From: Tritrichomonas foetus
Taxonomy: Eukaryota; Parabasalia; Tritrichomonadida; Tritrichomonadidae
Assembly (NCBI GenBank): GCA_001839685.1
Contig: MLAK01000002.1
Span: forward strand, 1 to 49,926
Direction: 5' to 3'
DNA: 49,926 nucleotides
The notes below the pieces were generated by a model. That model was not told the DNA's origin. It saw only the letters and a list, made by a program, of their open reading frames with translations, and ran no database searches. Shown in pieces: positions 26,143 through 36,700 of this stretch. Every line of letters begins with the position of its first letter. The first letter of the stretch is position 1. The translations under genes were made by a program, and so were the position numbers.

Positions 26143-27804
26143 TTATTTTTCTTCGCTCTCAACTTGTTGTGATTCTTGCTTTTCGTCTACTTTTTGAGGA
26201 GTATCATCATTTTCTTGATTTGTTGAGGCATTTTGTGTATTTGGATTGGCTTCTTCTGGCTCACTATCAGTCATAACAAACTCCTTTTCCATTTCAAGAG
26301 TACTATTAAGTTTATCTGTTGAACTATCATCATTTTCAGTGTAACTAGTTACATTTGATTTTGTAATTCCTGTTTTCACTTCAGTGCTATCAGTATTAAA
26401 ATCTTCTTCATCACTAGCAGAAAGAAGGAGTGAACCATTTTGTCCATTATTTGTATCGTCTTCATCCTTTTCTTCTTCTTCGTCTGAATCTTCATCAGAG
26501 TCATCAGAATCTTCATCATCATCATCAGAACTATCAGAATCACTGAAATCTATTATATTGTCACCGATTCCAGAACCATAATAGTCGTGATCGTCAGACT
26601 CGTCGTCATCCGATGAGGAATTTTTCACAATTTCGACGTGATTTCTTTGTTCAATATGTGGCGTAAGAACTTTTTCCGTGAATTCTGACCACTCTGCGTT
26701 TGATTGCAATTCAGAAGCTAACTCAGTATTTAAAACTTCAGCGAGTTTAGCAATATATCCATTTGCTTTGCTTTTCTTGAATGAATGAATAATTAAAGTC
26801 AGCAAATTTTCTTTTTGAACAATTTGTAATTTCTCATTCTTTTCCAACTTTTCGAAAGCAAAAATGATGGACTCATTCAAAAACGTATTGGCTGGGCTAT
26901 CGAAAATCACTTTTATAAGTTTAGCTGCTTCTTTTGTGAATACTCTTGCAGCAAATGCAGTGACGCAATCGATTTTTCTTTCACTAAGTTTGTAAGAAAC
27001 AGATAATTGTGAAATAATTGAGTCCAAACTAATTTTTTGAATGGTTGATTTTGATGGATTTTTTACAACCCATTCAATTATTTGTGAAGCAACTCTAAAG
27101 CATTCAATTGCTGCAATTGATGATTGTGAAGTGGCAAGTGAAAGAATTCGATCAAATAAAGGTGCGAAATAGGAAGCAAGTTCAATATTTTGTTTGAAGA
27201 TGGATGATATGGTGAAGAATATAAAATAGCCATTTTCTTCGATTTTTTCACTGTAAAGTAACGATTTGACGATAGAATTTGGATTGTCGAGTGTATGAAT
27301 GTAATCAGAAAATAGGATGACAAATAATTCTCTGAGGCCAAGGACGTCGATATTTGCTATCAAAAAGTCGAAGATAGTTGGAATTTCTGATAAAAACTTT
27401 CCTGAAGTGAATCGAACGATATTTTCTATAATTCTTTGAAAGTATCCACAGATCTTTGAATCATTGTGACATTCTGAATTAGGGAATGCATTTATTCTTT
27501 CTCTGAAAATCGGACTTCCAGCAATTCCAGTCTGGAGTTGTTTCGATTGGGTGGTTAATACGTTTACAGCAGATCGAGTGATTTTAACAGCATTGTTTTC
27601 GTTGGAATGACTTTTAGTAAGTGTCCAATCGAGGAGCTCATTAACATTGTCTTCGCGAAGGAAGAAATTAACGAGTTTCGGATTAGCCATGCGTAGAGCT
27701 TGTAGTAAATTCTGATCTTCTAATATTTGGTGAAGAGAAATATCTGGGTTGTCGAGGAGGGCAATTATTGCATTCGCTTGTTGGGATTGGAACAACCAAG
27801 ACAT
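26143..27804 (-). CDS. SAPS-domain protein phosphatase regulatory subunit (PP6R/SIT4-associated)
   Basis: A 553-residue protein. The N-terminus 'MSWLFQSQQANAIIALLD...ISLHQILEDQNLLQALRMANPKLVNFFLR' follows the SAPS pattern (Trp-Phe start, 'LLdk...tLeeLLde.dilqEck..N.kLi.FL'). Helical repeat-like sequence continues to about residue 390. The last 160 residues are very acidic, with Asp/Glu/Ser tracts ('SDSDSSDDDDEDSDDSDEDS') and likely casein-kinase-2 sites. SAPS proteins bind the PP6/Sit4 catalytic subunit and set its targets. A PP2A/PP6-like phosphatase is encoded at 7127-8125. The family's length is usually 600-1,000, so this is a short member. The transposon-like element lies only about 180 bases upstream of its start. 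Confidence 0.85.
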   Translation of the reverse strand: MSWLFQSQQANAIIALLDNPDISLHQILEDQNLLQALRMANPKLVNFFLREDNVNELLDWTLTKSHSNENNAVKITRSAVNVLTTQSKQLQTGIAGSPIFRERINAFPNSECHNDSKICGYFQRIIENIVRFTSGKFLSEIPTIFDFLIANIDVLGLRELFVILFSDYIHTLDNPNSIVKSLLYSEKIEENGYFIFFTISSIFKQNIELASYFAPLFDRILSLATSQSSIAAIECFRVASQIIEWVVKNPSKSTIQKISLDSIISQLSVSYKLSERKIDCVTAFAARVFTKEAAKLIKVIFDSPANTFLNESIIFAFEKLEKNEKLQIVQKENLLTLIIHSFKKSKANGYIAKLAEVLNTELASELQSNAEWSEFTEKVLTPHIEQRNHVEIVKNSSSDDDESDDHDYYGSGIGDNIIDFSDSDSSDDDDEDSDDSDEDSDEEEEKDEDDTNNGQNGSLLLSASDEEDFNTDSTEVKTGITKSNVTSYTENDDSSTDKLNSTLEMEKEFVMTDSEPEEANPNTQNASTNQENDDTPQKVDEKQESQQVESEEK

Positions 27805-27976
27805 GTCAAAAGATTTGACACTTTTGTAATCAAAAAGATAAGATTTTTTTCAATAATGTTCACAAACGAGATTAACTTTTTCTTTGTTGCTATTTTTAGA
27901 CTAAAAATTTGAGATATTTTTTTGAATATCAAAGGCTAAATGTAAGATTCAAATTGAATTCATTCAAAAAACTAGA

Positions 27977-27984
27977 GCTTTCAT
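27977..27984. repeat. target-site duplication, left copy (GCTTTCAT)
   Basis: The octamer GCTTTCAT abuts the first base of the element and is repeated exactly at 29081-29088 right after its last base. Confidence 0.85.
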
Positions 27985-28031
27985 AGATGTATACAAACTA
28001 ACTAGCTCTAGATGTAGAAGACTATTGAGAG

Positions 28032-28362
28032 ATCTAAATGAATAATTGTTGATATTATTGTCATCTAAATATTATTTAATTGTAATCCTATTAATAATAT
28101 ATAAATATTATAATTTAAAAATCAAGATACAGAGAAAACCAAATCCAAAAAAAAATTGTGAGAAAAAAATAAACCCAACAGAAATTTCTGAGAATTATTG
28201 AGATAAAAAGTGATTTTATAGCATTAATATCTTGATTATTTCTTATCATAAATCGTGCTTTTTATTATCATATGACCCTCCATCGAAAATTATAATGTTT
28301 TCCAAAATACAAAAATGAAGTATAAAAAAAATATTAATAATTTTGATATAAAGAAAAAAAAT
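28032..28362. other. AT-rich non-coding part of the element
   Basis: About 330 bases between the conserved left end and the stop codon of the internal decayed frame. Almost entirely A/T, with no coding frame seen. Confidence 0.5.
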
Positions 28363-28970
28363 TTAGGCATCAATGAGAAGATTACGAATGTTTTGCCATC
28401 TAATTGGCGAGTCATCAGAAAATTCACTTGGCATCGAGTCTGGAAAAAAACATATTGGATTCCATTTTTCTTGATTTGGTCTTTCAATCGTTGTATCTGT
28501 ATCCCTGCTTGAGAATGTGCTGTTGAGGACTGCCAGTCTATTTTCTTCATATACTAAAATTTTATGACAGAAAAGATTTCAATACATTCATATTTGTCAA
28601 ATGGAAATTGAATTAATTCAACATCACTGAGTTAAAACTATCAAAATTTTCGCGATTTTTAATTAAAAATCGATAGAAGAAGTGTAAATAGAATTATGGG
28701 AAGCAGTATTATAATCTTTGTGATTCTTGGAAAAAAAGCTTCTCACAATTTTTTTTTAGGCTTTCTCCAAAATCGCTCTTTTTTCGGTTTAATTGTTGCA
28801 AAATTTCAAAACTATGAATAAATATGGCTCATAACTATAAAATATAGATTTAACAATTGACTGAAAGCTGTTCACCCGAAAACTGAAACAATAGCTTCTT
28901 CAGAATCATTTTCGAAATATTTTTGAATTCGACCATTTGCGAAGTTTGCGATAAGGGAAATTTTCGTCAT
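28363..28970 (-). pseudogene. decayed internal reading frame of the element
   Basis: Reading the minus strand from ATG 28970 gives 'MTKISLIANFANGRIQKYFE', then a stop. Later pieces shift frame: 'FEILQQLNRKKSDFGESLKK', 'FYRFLIKNRENFDSFN', 'VELIQFPFDKYECIEIFSVI' and finally a long clean piece ending 'MPSEFSDDSPIRWQNIRNLL' with TAA at 28363. Together they suggest an original protein of about 200 residues with several stops and frameshifts. The composition is clearly protein-like, and none of the single pieces would be found as a long frame. The family is unrecognised; it may be the element's own transposase or a captured gene. Confidence 0.55.
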
Positions 28971-29080
28971 TCTTTTAGCTATTTGGGTTTTGATTTTTGA
29001 CTGATGGTATTAAGTAATACTGATGATAAGGATCATTTGAGTGATTTCGTACGTTAAGACTATTTGGTTTGTATACATCT

Positions 29081-29088
29081 GCTTTCAT
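29081..29088. repeat. target-site duplication, right copy (GCTTTCAT)
   Basis: Exact copy of 27977-27984, immediately after the right end of the element. Confidence 0.85.
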
Positions 29089-29350
29089 CTTATTTGCTAT
29101 GGGCCACAATATATAACATTGCAATTGCATATTTTATAAATATAGAATTAGAAACATGAATAATTTTTCCTTGTGTTTGAAGTTTTCCTCGAACGAATGC
29201 ATTGATACAAATAATGAAGTCATATATTAGTAATAATAAATTATGGATAAGACAAAGTATGACTACCATTCTAAAATAATGTTAAAATTGAAAGTTTAAT
29301 TCGAATAAATATTTTAGTGAATATATGTAAAGCTCATACAATAGTGTTAA

Positions 29351-31720
29351 TTACTCCTTTGCATCATTTGAATCTGATTCTATCATTTTTTGTCGTCTCT
29401 CAAAAGAATCATCTAAAAAACTCTCTTCTTCATTCAATGAGATGTTTGGCTCAAATGAGTTATCACCTTCTTCTTCATGAAAAGAGTAATTATTATCGTC
29501 TGCATATTCATCGTTTTCATCAAAATCAGGATTATCTATTTCTTCTCTGATAAAGCTATCTTCTTCCTCCTGAAAAGAATGAGCCTTATGATCAGAGCTA
29601 GCCATTTCTAATTGTTCATTAGTATTTTCTGTGTTAATTTCTTCAATAAAATCTTCTTCTTCATTTATATTTTCCGCGGATATTTGGGGATTTGTTTCAT
29701 TTAACATTTCCTCTTCATTGACATTATTCAAATCTTCTTCCTCTTTATTGATATTGCTCAAATCTTCTTCCTCTTCTTTGATATTATTCAATTCTTCTTC
29801 TTCTTTATTGATATTGCTCAATTCTTCTTCCTCTTTATTGATATTATTCAAATATTCTTCCTCTTCATTGATATTACTCAAATCTTCTTCCTCTTTAGCA
29901 AAGGTATTTAAACCCTCTTCTTCCTCATGGATATGATTTAAATCTTCCTCTTCTTCACGAGGAATTTGGGAATCCTGAAAACTTTCTTCTTCATGGTGTG
30001 CATAAATGTTTTGTTCTTCTTCATGATGATTGGAAACATTTTCTCTTTCTTCTTCCTCTTCAATTGCATTTAAAATTTTTTCTTGTCCCTCAATATTATG
30101 CGTTGATAGTTCTTCTTCTTCATTATTTGCTGAAGATTTTGATTCTTCACTATTGAATGAGTTCCTTTCTTCTTCCATCTCTTCGTTCATATTAGAAGAA
30201 ATTCGGTCTTCTTCTTCATTATGATGTGATAAAAGTTTTTCTTCTTCTTCTACTGTCGGTGATAAGGAATTTTCTTCTTCTTTATGAGTAGATGATAATT
30301 TGGTTTCTGATTTATGAGAAGAATGGTGATCTATTTCACTTGATAATACATGAGGAGATCTAATCTCCTCTTCTTCTTCATGTTTATTCGAAAATATTTT
30401 TTCTTCCGAAATACTTCTCGAATAGCTTTTTCTACTCATTGAATCTAGATGTTCTGATTGAATTGCTTCTTCCTCATGGTGACTTTCATTTTCTCTTTCT
30501 GGTGGAGGAGATGAATAATTACTTTCTTCTTCTTGATGAGTTTCGTGATTATCTTCATTCTGAATATCATAATTTTCTTCTTGAGGAATGTCTTGATTTT
30601 CTTCCTCATGATGGAATTCATGAGCTTCCTCCTCTTCTTCTTCTTCCAAAAATGCTTCCTCTTCTTCTTCTATTGCTTGTTGGAGCTCATTTTCATCTAT
30701 GGGATGATGAACATCGTTTTCATCAACATATTGATGGTGTTCTTCTTCTTCATGAACATCAGTACTATAATCATCATGTTGATAATAATTTTGGACAAAT
30801 TCTTCTTCTTCTTCCTCTTCAATCTGTTGTGATGAGACACTTGATTCTGATTCAACTAATTTCTTAGCAATTGAATTAATTTTGGCTTTTGTTGTATATC
30901 TTGTGGGAATTGGTGATGCATCTTCATCAATAAATTCTTGTGATCTAGTTTCATTTTCTGAATCTGATCCTTCGTAAGGTGAGTTAAATTGGGTTCTAAG
31001 GATATGCAATTGTGAGATAAAGCTATCCATAAATTTATCCGGAAAATAATTATAGTCATCATCGCGCATCATGATTTCATCACAAATAGAAGCAATTGAT
31101 GGAATTTGAGCTTTAGCTTTTGCTCTGAGTTTTGAAAGCTTGGCGAATTCTTGAACAGCAGGCGTAGTATATCCTACTTTAGTTGTTGCTTGTAATAAAT
31201 ATGGTTCTGCAGGAACACATTTTTCTGCCTTTGTATCAATAAATCTGAGTGGTTTGAGATTGGCAATAATTCGTCCATTAAGAAGTTCAGGGAGTAGAGA
31301 GTTTCTGAGTTCATTTGCTTGACTAGTAATTTTGGGTGTTACTTTTTCATTATTGATAGTTTTAAGATTGTTGCCAAAAACAATCACGGCCATTAATTTG
31401 AAATATACATTTCGGGATATTGGAGAATTTTTAATTGATAACCAAATAACATGAGTATCCATTAAAGGTGCTCCTTCAAAAGATTTGATTGGATTCGAAT
31501 CAAGATTAATTTGAGATAAATATTTGAGTTTTTTCTTTGATTCTGGAAAACCAATGAAATTTTCAATTTGTTTTCCTTTTAAATCCAAAGATGCGCAGTA
31601 ATCAGGAATTGTAATGTCTGAAAATGAGAAAACTTTGCTGAGCGGCGTATAAACTCGTGTTATCTTTTTGAATGGTTTTTCTTCAACTGGCTTGGTTGCC
31701 TTCTTTGCAGTCCTTCGCAT
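29351..31720 (-). CDS. leucine-rich-repeat-like protein with long Glu-rich repeat tail
   Basis: A 789-residue protein. The frame is open to TTG 31723, but the ATG is the next codon at 31720 (MRRTAKKATK). After a basic start, residues of about 40-125 look like a few leucine-rich repeats ('SLDLKGKQIENFIGFPESKK', 'LKYLSQINLDSNPIKSFEGA', 'VIWLSIKNSPI') and an 'LRNSLLPELLNG' helix follows. From about 280 on the protein is dominated by EEE(E/D) tracts with His, Ser and Asn. Around 615-705 it forms 12-14-residue repeats of the type NINKEEEELSNINKEEEEL. No enzyme motif is seen. LRR proteins with acidic tails occur in trichomonads; I infer a scaffold role only. The acidic DNA repeats produce Ser/Leu-rich shadow frames on the other strand, which I reject. 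Confidence 0.85.
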   Translation of the reverse strand: MRRTAKKATKPVEEKPFKKITRVYTPLSKVFSFSDITIPDYCASLDLKGKQIENFIGFPESKKKLKYLSQINLDSNPIKSFEGAPLMDTHVIWLSIKNSPISRNVYFKLMAVIVFGNNLKTINNEKVTPKITSQANELRNSLLPELLNGRIIANLKPLRFIDTKAEKCVPAEPYLLQATTKVGYTTPAVQEFAKLSKLRAKAKAQIPSIASICDEIMMRDDDYNYFPDKFMDSFISQLHILRTQFNSPYEGSDSENETRSQEFIDEDASPIPTRYTTKAKINSIAKKLVESESSVSSQQIEEEEEEEFVQNYYQHDDYSTDVHEEEEHHQYVDENDVHHPIDENELQQAIEEEEEAFLEEEEEEEAHEFHHEEENQDIPQEENYDIQNEDNHETHQEEESNYSSPPPERENESHHEEEAIQSEHLDSMSRKSYSRSISEEKIFSNKHEEEEEIRSPHVLSSEIDHHSSHKSETKLSSTHKEEENSLSPTVEEEEKLLSHHNEEEDRISSNMNEEMEEERNSFNSEESKSSANNEEEELSTHNIEGQEKILNAIEEEEERENVSNHHEEEQNIYAHHEEESFQDSQIPREEEEDLNHIHEEEEGLNTFAKEEEDLSNINEEEEYLNNINKEEEELSNINKEEEELNNIKEEEEDLSNINKEEEDLNNVNEEEMLNETNPQISAENINEEEDFIEEINTENTNEQLEMASSDHKAHSFQEEEDSFIREEIDNPDFDENDEYADDNNYSFHEEEGDNSFEPNISLNEEESFLDDSFERRQKMIESDSNDAKE

Positions 31721-32079
31721 CAAATCTGGAATAATACTTTAATATTAAACGTATGCTATTTAAATTGCGTTCAATTTATTGCTTTCAAAAAGTTTGATAA
31801 ATTTTCAATCATATCTGAATATATTCATCTAACTCACTTCTTCGATCGATTTCACAAGAAATATACAATGACACGCATGAAATGATAATGGAATGGAATC
31901 AAAAAGTGAATATAATATTTCGATTATATCCTAATCAAGGATTAATAAATTACAAATCAAAACTTAAAATCGAAAATTTTTCTAAAATAGAAAATAATGA
32001 AACTTCCACAAAACAAAACTATTTTGGAAAAGAAGGAAAAAAAGGCTCTTTATCGACAATTTTAATAACATTTATTATT
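31721..32079. other. intergenic region
   Basis: About 360 bases. A plus-strand frame at 31882-32115 is Lys/Asn-rich, overlaps the 3' end of the Rpn11 gene and has no motif, so it is not called. The promoter of the LRR-like gene should lie here. Confidence 0.45.
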
Positions 32080-32994
32080 TTAAAAAGAAAGAGAGTCAAC
32101 TTGCATTACAAATAATTGATTGATCTGTGTGGTTGTCATTTTATCTGTTTTCTTTTTTATATATGTGATTGGATCAACTTTTCCGACACTTCGAATTTCC
32201 CGTTCTTCATCTGTCATTCCTTCCTCCTCGAGGATCATTCTTCTGTATGCGCTTGCATTTCGAATGAGGCCATTTATTGTTCTTAATGAAAATAAATCAT
32301 TATTCATGAAGCAGCGTGGAGCAAGTCCATCTTCCCACCTTCCTTTTCGTAAAGAAACAAGCATTTGCTGCTCGTATGGCCTCATTCTCGTAACTACAGG
32401 TAATTGATAGTATTGTCTATTCAATCCTCTAACGAGCTGCTTTGTTGTTGGTTTTTCCAAGTGGCCAACAAAAGAAGTAGTCTCACGTGGCTCTTCACCC
32501 TGTGTTGTTGAAATTTGATCGATGCATCGAAATGCACCAATGGCAACTCTTCCTTTCACACTTTTTACTGCATCAATAACAACTGCAATTGACCGTTGAT
32601 TAATTTTTTCTCGATGCATTTGAGTATTGACATCCACATTGGATAACCATATTCCTGTGCCGGGGTGTGAGTGGTACCATCCTATTATTTCTTCAAGTCG
32701 ACCGGTTTTTTCTAAAAATTCTTTCATTTTCTGTTGGAAATCGTTTTCGACATTTTCGCCATTTAAATCGTTACTTGTTTGTGGAGTACTGAATACATCA
32801 ACGACATTGACTGTGTAATCATCGATAAATCTGCCAAGAAGAATCCCGATAACTTCATGTGGCGTTCCAGAACTTGAATGTTCTAACATTTTCAGTAAAG
32901 CTAGTCCGCTAACTTTCACTGTTTCTGATGTATCAAAACGTCCATGATGCTGGCGACGAGCAATAATTGCACTTAACTGCTCGTGCGAGTTCAT
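32080..32994 (-). CDS. RPN11: 26S proteasome deubiquitinase Rpn11 (PSMD14)
   Basis: A 304-residue MPN+/JAMM metalloprotease. Catalytic Glu47 lies in 'GTPHEVIGILLG'. The JAMM motif 'WYHSHPGTGIWLSNVD' gives H108, H110, S118 and D121. The segment 'IDDYTVNVVDVFSTPQT' is the Rpn11 form ('VDDYTVxVxDVFAMPQ'), and 'LVRGLNRQYYQL' matches 'LIHGLNRHYYSI'. Rpn11 sits in the proteasome lid and removes ubiquitin chains from substrates as they are unfolded. The length matches yeast and human (306-310). 'EPRETTSFVGHLEKPT' is also as in the family. The gene appears intact, with all zinc ligands present. It begins MNSHEQLS at the ATG 32994, shortly downstream of a TCACAC motif. Confidence 0.96.
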   Translation of the reverse strand: MNSHEQLSAIIARRQHHGRFDTSETVKVSGLALLKMLEHSSSGTPHEVIGILLGRFIDDYTVNVVDVFSTPQTSNDLNGENVENDFQQKMKEFLEKTGRLEEIIGWYHSHPGTGIWLSNVDVNTQMHREKINQRSIAVVIDAVKSVKGRVAIGAFRCIDQISTTQGEEPRETTSFVGHLEKPTTKQLVRGLNRQYYQLPVVTRMRPYEQQMLVSLRKGRWEDGLAPRCFMNNDLFSLRTINGLIRNASAYRRMILEEEGMTDEEREIRSVGKVDPITYIKKKTDKMTTTQINQLFVMQVDSLSF

Positions 32995-33749
32995 ATGTTA
33001 AGAAGTGTGATTTTGAACTTTTGTATGATGGAAATGATATGTTATATGAAAAAAATCGAATTGAAAAATGATATCAACAGAAAATTTATTTGTTGAATAG
33101 CAACTTTCAATTCTCTTTCCTTGCAGTCTAATGATTAAATATTTTTAGTAAATGTCGATAATTTTGTCATAGAAACATTTGATTTGGAAAACTATTGATT
33201 AATTGTGATAAAAGATAGAATATAAACGAAAATTAAATAATAAAAATTACTATAATCAACAATCAAATGATACAAATCCTCTGATTTTTGATAAAAAATA
33301 TGGACATTGATAATGGTAAGATCATGACTTATTTTTGTCGAAACCCATACTACATTCTTTAAAATTAAAATCACTTTTGACACTTTTATAATCAGGATAA
33401 ATACTAAAATTTAGTAGCACAATCGCATTCACCCATTGATATCAAAATCAAATCCTTCTGCTTTTGTCTCATATTTTATATTATTCATAATACTTTACAA
33501 GTCATCCAATATGGAATCAGACATTCAAATGTAAGAAATAGTCTAATAGAGTTCCGGAAAATCTACAGAAAAATTTGTTTTTTTGCTTTGAAAGAACCTA
33601 TTCAATTAACGAAATATTCACTGAATGAACTCTAAATTTGAGAAATTTACACTTAATCAAAAGTTGGAAATCACTCTTATTTTTCTGAAATGATTTGAAA
33701 TTCATTCAAAATTTTGAAAATATTTCAAGAGAATTTAATTACAATTGAT
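32995..33749. other. 755-base divergent intergenic region
   Basis: AT-rich DNA between the divergent Rpn11 and receptor-cyclase genes. Only short chance frames are seen (for example minus strand 33192-33383). No RNA gene recognised. Both promoters should be here. Confidence 0.5.
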
Positions 33750-36700
33750 ATGCAACAAGTTTTTTCCCCTGATCAACAAAATTCACTACCAAATAATATT
33801 GGTGATGTTGCAAATGCAATAAGTAACCAATTAACCCAACCTTTGGCAGAAACAGAATCGCTCACAACTCACAGTTCATCATTTTATCATTTTATTTTCA
33901 TTTTATTCGACGAAATTACTAGGTTGCATATTCAATCTACATTATTTTATTTTCTTCAAATTATTTTTTGTTCAGTTCATATTATTTCAGCCAATTGGTA
34001 TAGTTATTTACCAGAAGCATGGAATGACTCCACAATTTATGGAAAAGTCATCATTGGATTAAATCATGTACTAATGTTTGGTCCAACTAATGATCCAAAG
34101 GATCCTCCTTTAACTTTAATATTGGTTCCATTTTTAGTTATTTCAGTTATTGCAATTTTGTTCTTTTCTACTTTATGGGTGTTAAGAAATGCTGGAACAA
34201 TTAATCAATATTTAGTTTATTTGGCTGCCTTTATTTTACAAGTATGTTTATATATTGTTTTCTTACCTGCTTTTGTTGCTTTTGGTACAACCTTTCAATT
34301 TTTACTTCAAAGAGATGCAGTTTCAATTGTTTTCTTTATTTTATATCTTTTCATTCTGGCATTTGCTATTGTTGCAGTTTATATGCAAAATAAATTAATA
34401 AATTTTTCTACAAATCCAAATATTTCACTTTTTGCCACATACGACGGAAAGCATTTATCGAATTTACTTGTATTCACTGGAGTTACAATTATTTTAACAA
34501 ATATGTCCAAGCTTTTTCAGAAATGGTTTTATTTTGTTGCAATTATTGTTCATGTGATTTTTATGATTTATCAAATTTATGATTTATTTGAATTTTCAAT
34601 CGTTAAATTCTATATGATATATTTATTTGGTGCATTTTATTGTGCTTCAATTGTCACTGATGTTTTAACTCTTTTTACTCTCTTTTCTTCATTTGATACA
34701 GAATTAATTCGAATTGTTGCTCCAATTGGTGTCTTTCTAGTAAGTTTGATTGTATTCTATTTCATCTTTAATGCTCGAATTAAAGCAGTGTGTGCAATTA
34801 TTGATCCATGTGATGTTCCTGAACTCGAAAAAACTGATTATTACACAAACATTGAATGTAAAAATGTTCGTCAAGCTAAGGTATATATCCATATTGGTTT
34901 GAACATGTTAAAACAAGTTGTTCTTGATTGTTCTTTAGGAATAACTCTTGCAACGAGGTTTAAGAGTGCTGATTTATGGTTGTTGACTGCTAATATTGCT
35001 GCATTTATACCAAGTAATAAAAGTCAATTAAATGATGCGATTATTAATATTCAAGCATCATTTTCCAAATCTATTTATCATAAATTGCTTTTGGACCGTT
35101 TATTGAAACTTGAACAATCTCGATTATTAGTTTCATCATTGGAAATTAATAATCGAATTTCTGCAATGAAGACAAAATCTGATGAAGTTATTAATTCAAT
35201 TAAACAATTTTGGTATGAAGTTTCAAATCGAGATGAAAGAGCAACAATTGCATCAATTAATGCTATTTCCGTTCTCATTAATGATACTCAAAGAATGTGG
35301 GATGAAATGCTTTCAATGTATCCAAATGAATCCAAGCTTGCTGCAGAATATTCAAACTTTTTAATTGAAGGATTAGGTAAATTTGAATTGGGAATAATCT
35401 GGAAGTTAAAGAGTGGGCATCTTGAAAAAGGTTATCATTCAGGTATTGATAAATTATTTCAAGCATTTGTCGTTGCAATGCCGAAAATTTGGTTCGATAG
35501 AATTGTTGATCGACTTGGAAATTTAACTGCTTCACATCCTGAAGCCAATAATTATACAATGACTGTAACGACAACTGCACAAGATAAACTTGAAGAAGAT
35601 TTAGAAGTTGGTATGCTTGACCAAGTTGCTCTTCAAATTTTCCAATGGCCAAGACTTAGAATGAATTTAACTAGAGCTACTTCACATTATAGACCAACTG
35701 GATTAGGAATATTCCGAATCTTTAAGTATATCGCTTTTCTTATCTGGATATTATTGAATATTATTGTTGCTGTTTTCTATTCATCCACATTTGACAATAT
35801 AACTGTTTCTTATATGAGAATTGAATCAATAGTTACAGTCAGGCAAGCCCTAGATTATTTGCGAGCTCTTATTTTCATGAATCATGCCAAAAAAGCTGGT
35901 ATTCTATATACTGAAGAAGAATATGCTTCTACACTTCCTGAAGAAGCCATATTAGAAACTAATCTAGCATTTAACTACATTAATTTCACTGAAGATTTTA
36001 AGAATTGGAGTACAAGGTGTCTTGATTCATTTATGGAGATGTATCAGACTCTAGCAAACAGTGGCCTAGATGGAGAAAATGTGACAAGATCTGTTTCTGT
36101 ATTCTTAAATGAATCAATTCCAACAACTAAAGATGAAACAGATATGGATGAAACCCTAAAAACATCAACTAAAAATGCAATTGTTTCGTTGTTATGGCAT
36201 TATGAAAGTTTCTCTGATATGGATCATGAAAAATATGAAAACCCGCCGCAATCTAGTACACTACAAGAAACTTTAATTTTACATCAGCAGTTTTCTTTGA
36301 AATCTGATGATGTTCTTAATGATTTTGCTCTACAAGCACAAGAAAATAATAATTCTACTCAACAGTTTTTAAAAACCATTGTAATTATTGGTTTAGTGCT
36401 TACAATTGCAATTTGTATTCCTTTGATGTTTGTTCCAATGGTTATTATCTATATTGAAACAAACAGATTATTTAGAGCTCTAAAGTCTGTCAGTCCAGAA
36501 GGTGCAAAAGCAGCATCTAAGCAAATAGCTAACTCTTCTGAACAATCTATTGATTTTTCCGCTGTTGGTAGTATAAATTCATCATCAGGTGCATTAATTG
36601 GAATGTTTGCAATTTACATATTTTTATATATAGCATCCATTATTCTTTGTGCTATTTCTTATTCTGTCCTTAAAACTAAAGGATCATATATTGCCGAACT

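Larger units (their letters stand above)
27985..29080. mobile_element. 1,096-bp terminal-inverted-repeat DNA transposon, non-autonomous or decayed
   Basis: The ends are inverted copies: 14 bases exact (AGATGTATACAAAC at 27985 and its complement ending at 29080), extending to 19 of 21. Exact 8-bp direct repeats flank them. The left 47 bases recur in inverse orientation at 1-47, with identity ending precisely at the element terminus, which is independent proof of the boundary. Inside lies one broken minus-strand frame (28363-28970). An 8-bp duplication is used by hAT and P-type and by some Merlin-type elements, among others. The terminal sequence alone does not decide the superfamily, and no transposase motif was recognised. 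An internal 8-bp inverted repeat (CTAGAGCT at 27972-27979, AGCTCTAG at 28004-28011) straddles the left end. Confidence 0.85.

Noticed and set aside
28290..28550. Single 86-codon minus-strand frame inside the element
   Set aside because: A different frame over the same bases gives a cleaner and longer protein-like end (to the stop at 28363) and joins with upstream pieces, so this frame is a shadow of the decayed gene.
29631..30224. Plus-strand Ser/Leu-rich frames opposite the Glu-rich gene
   Set aside because: They are the complement of GAA/GAG-rich repeat codons, have no start context and mirror the tail of the real minus-strand gene.
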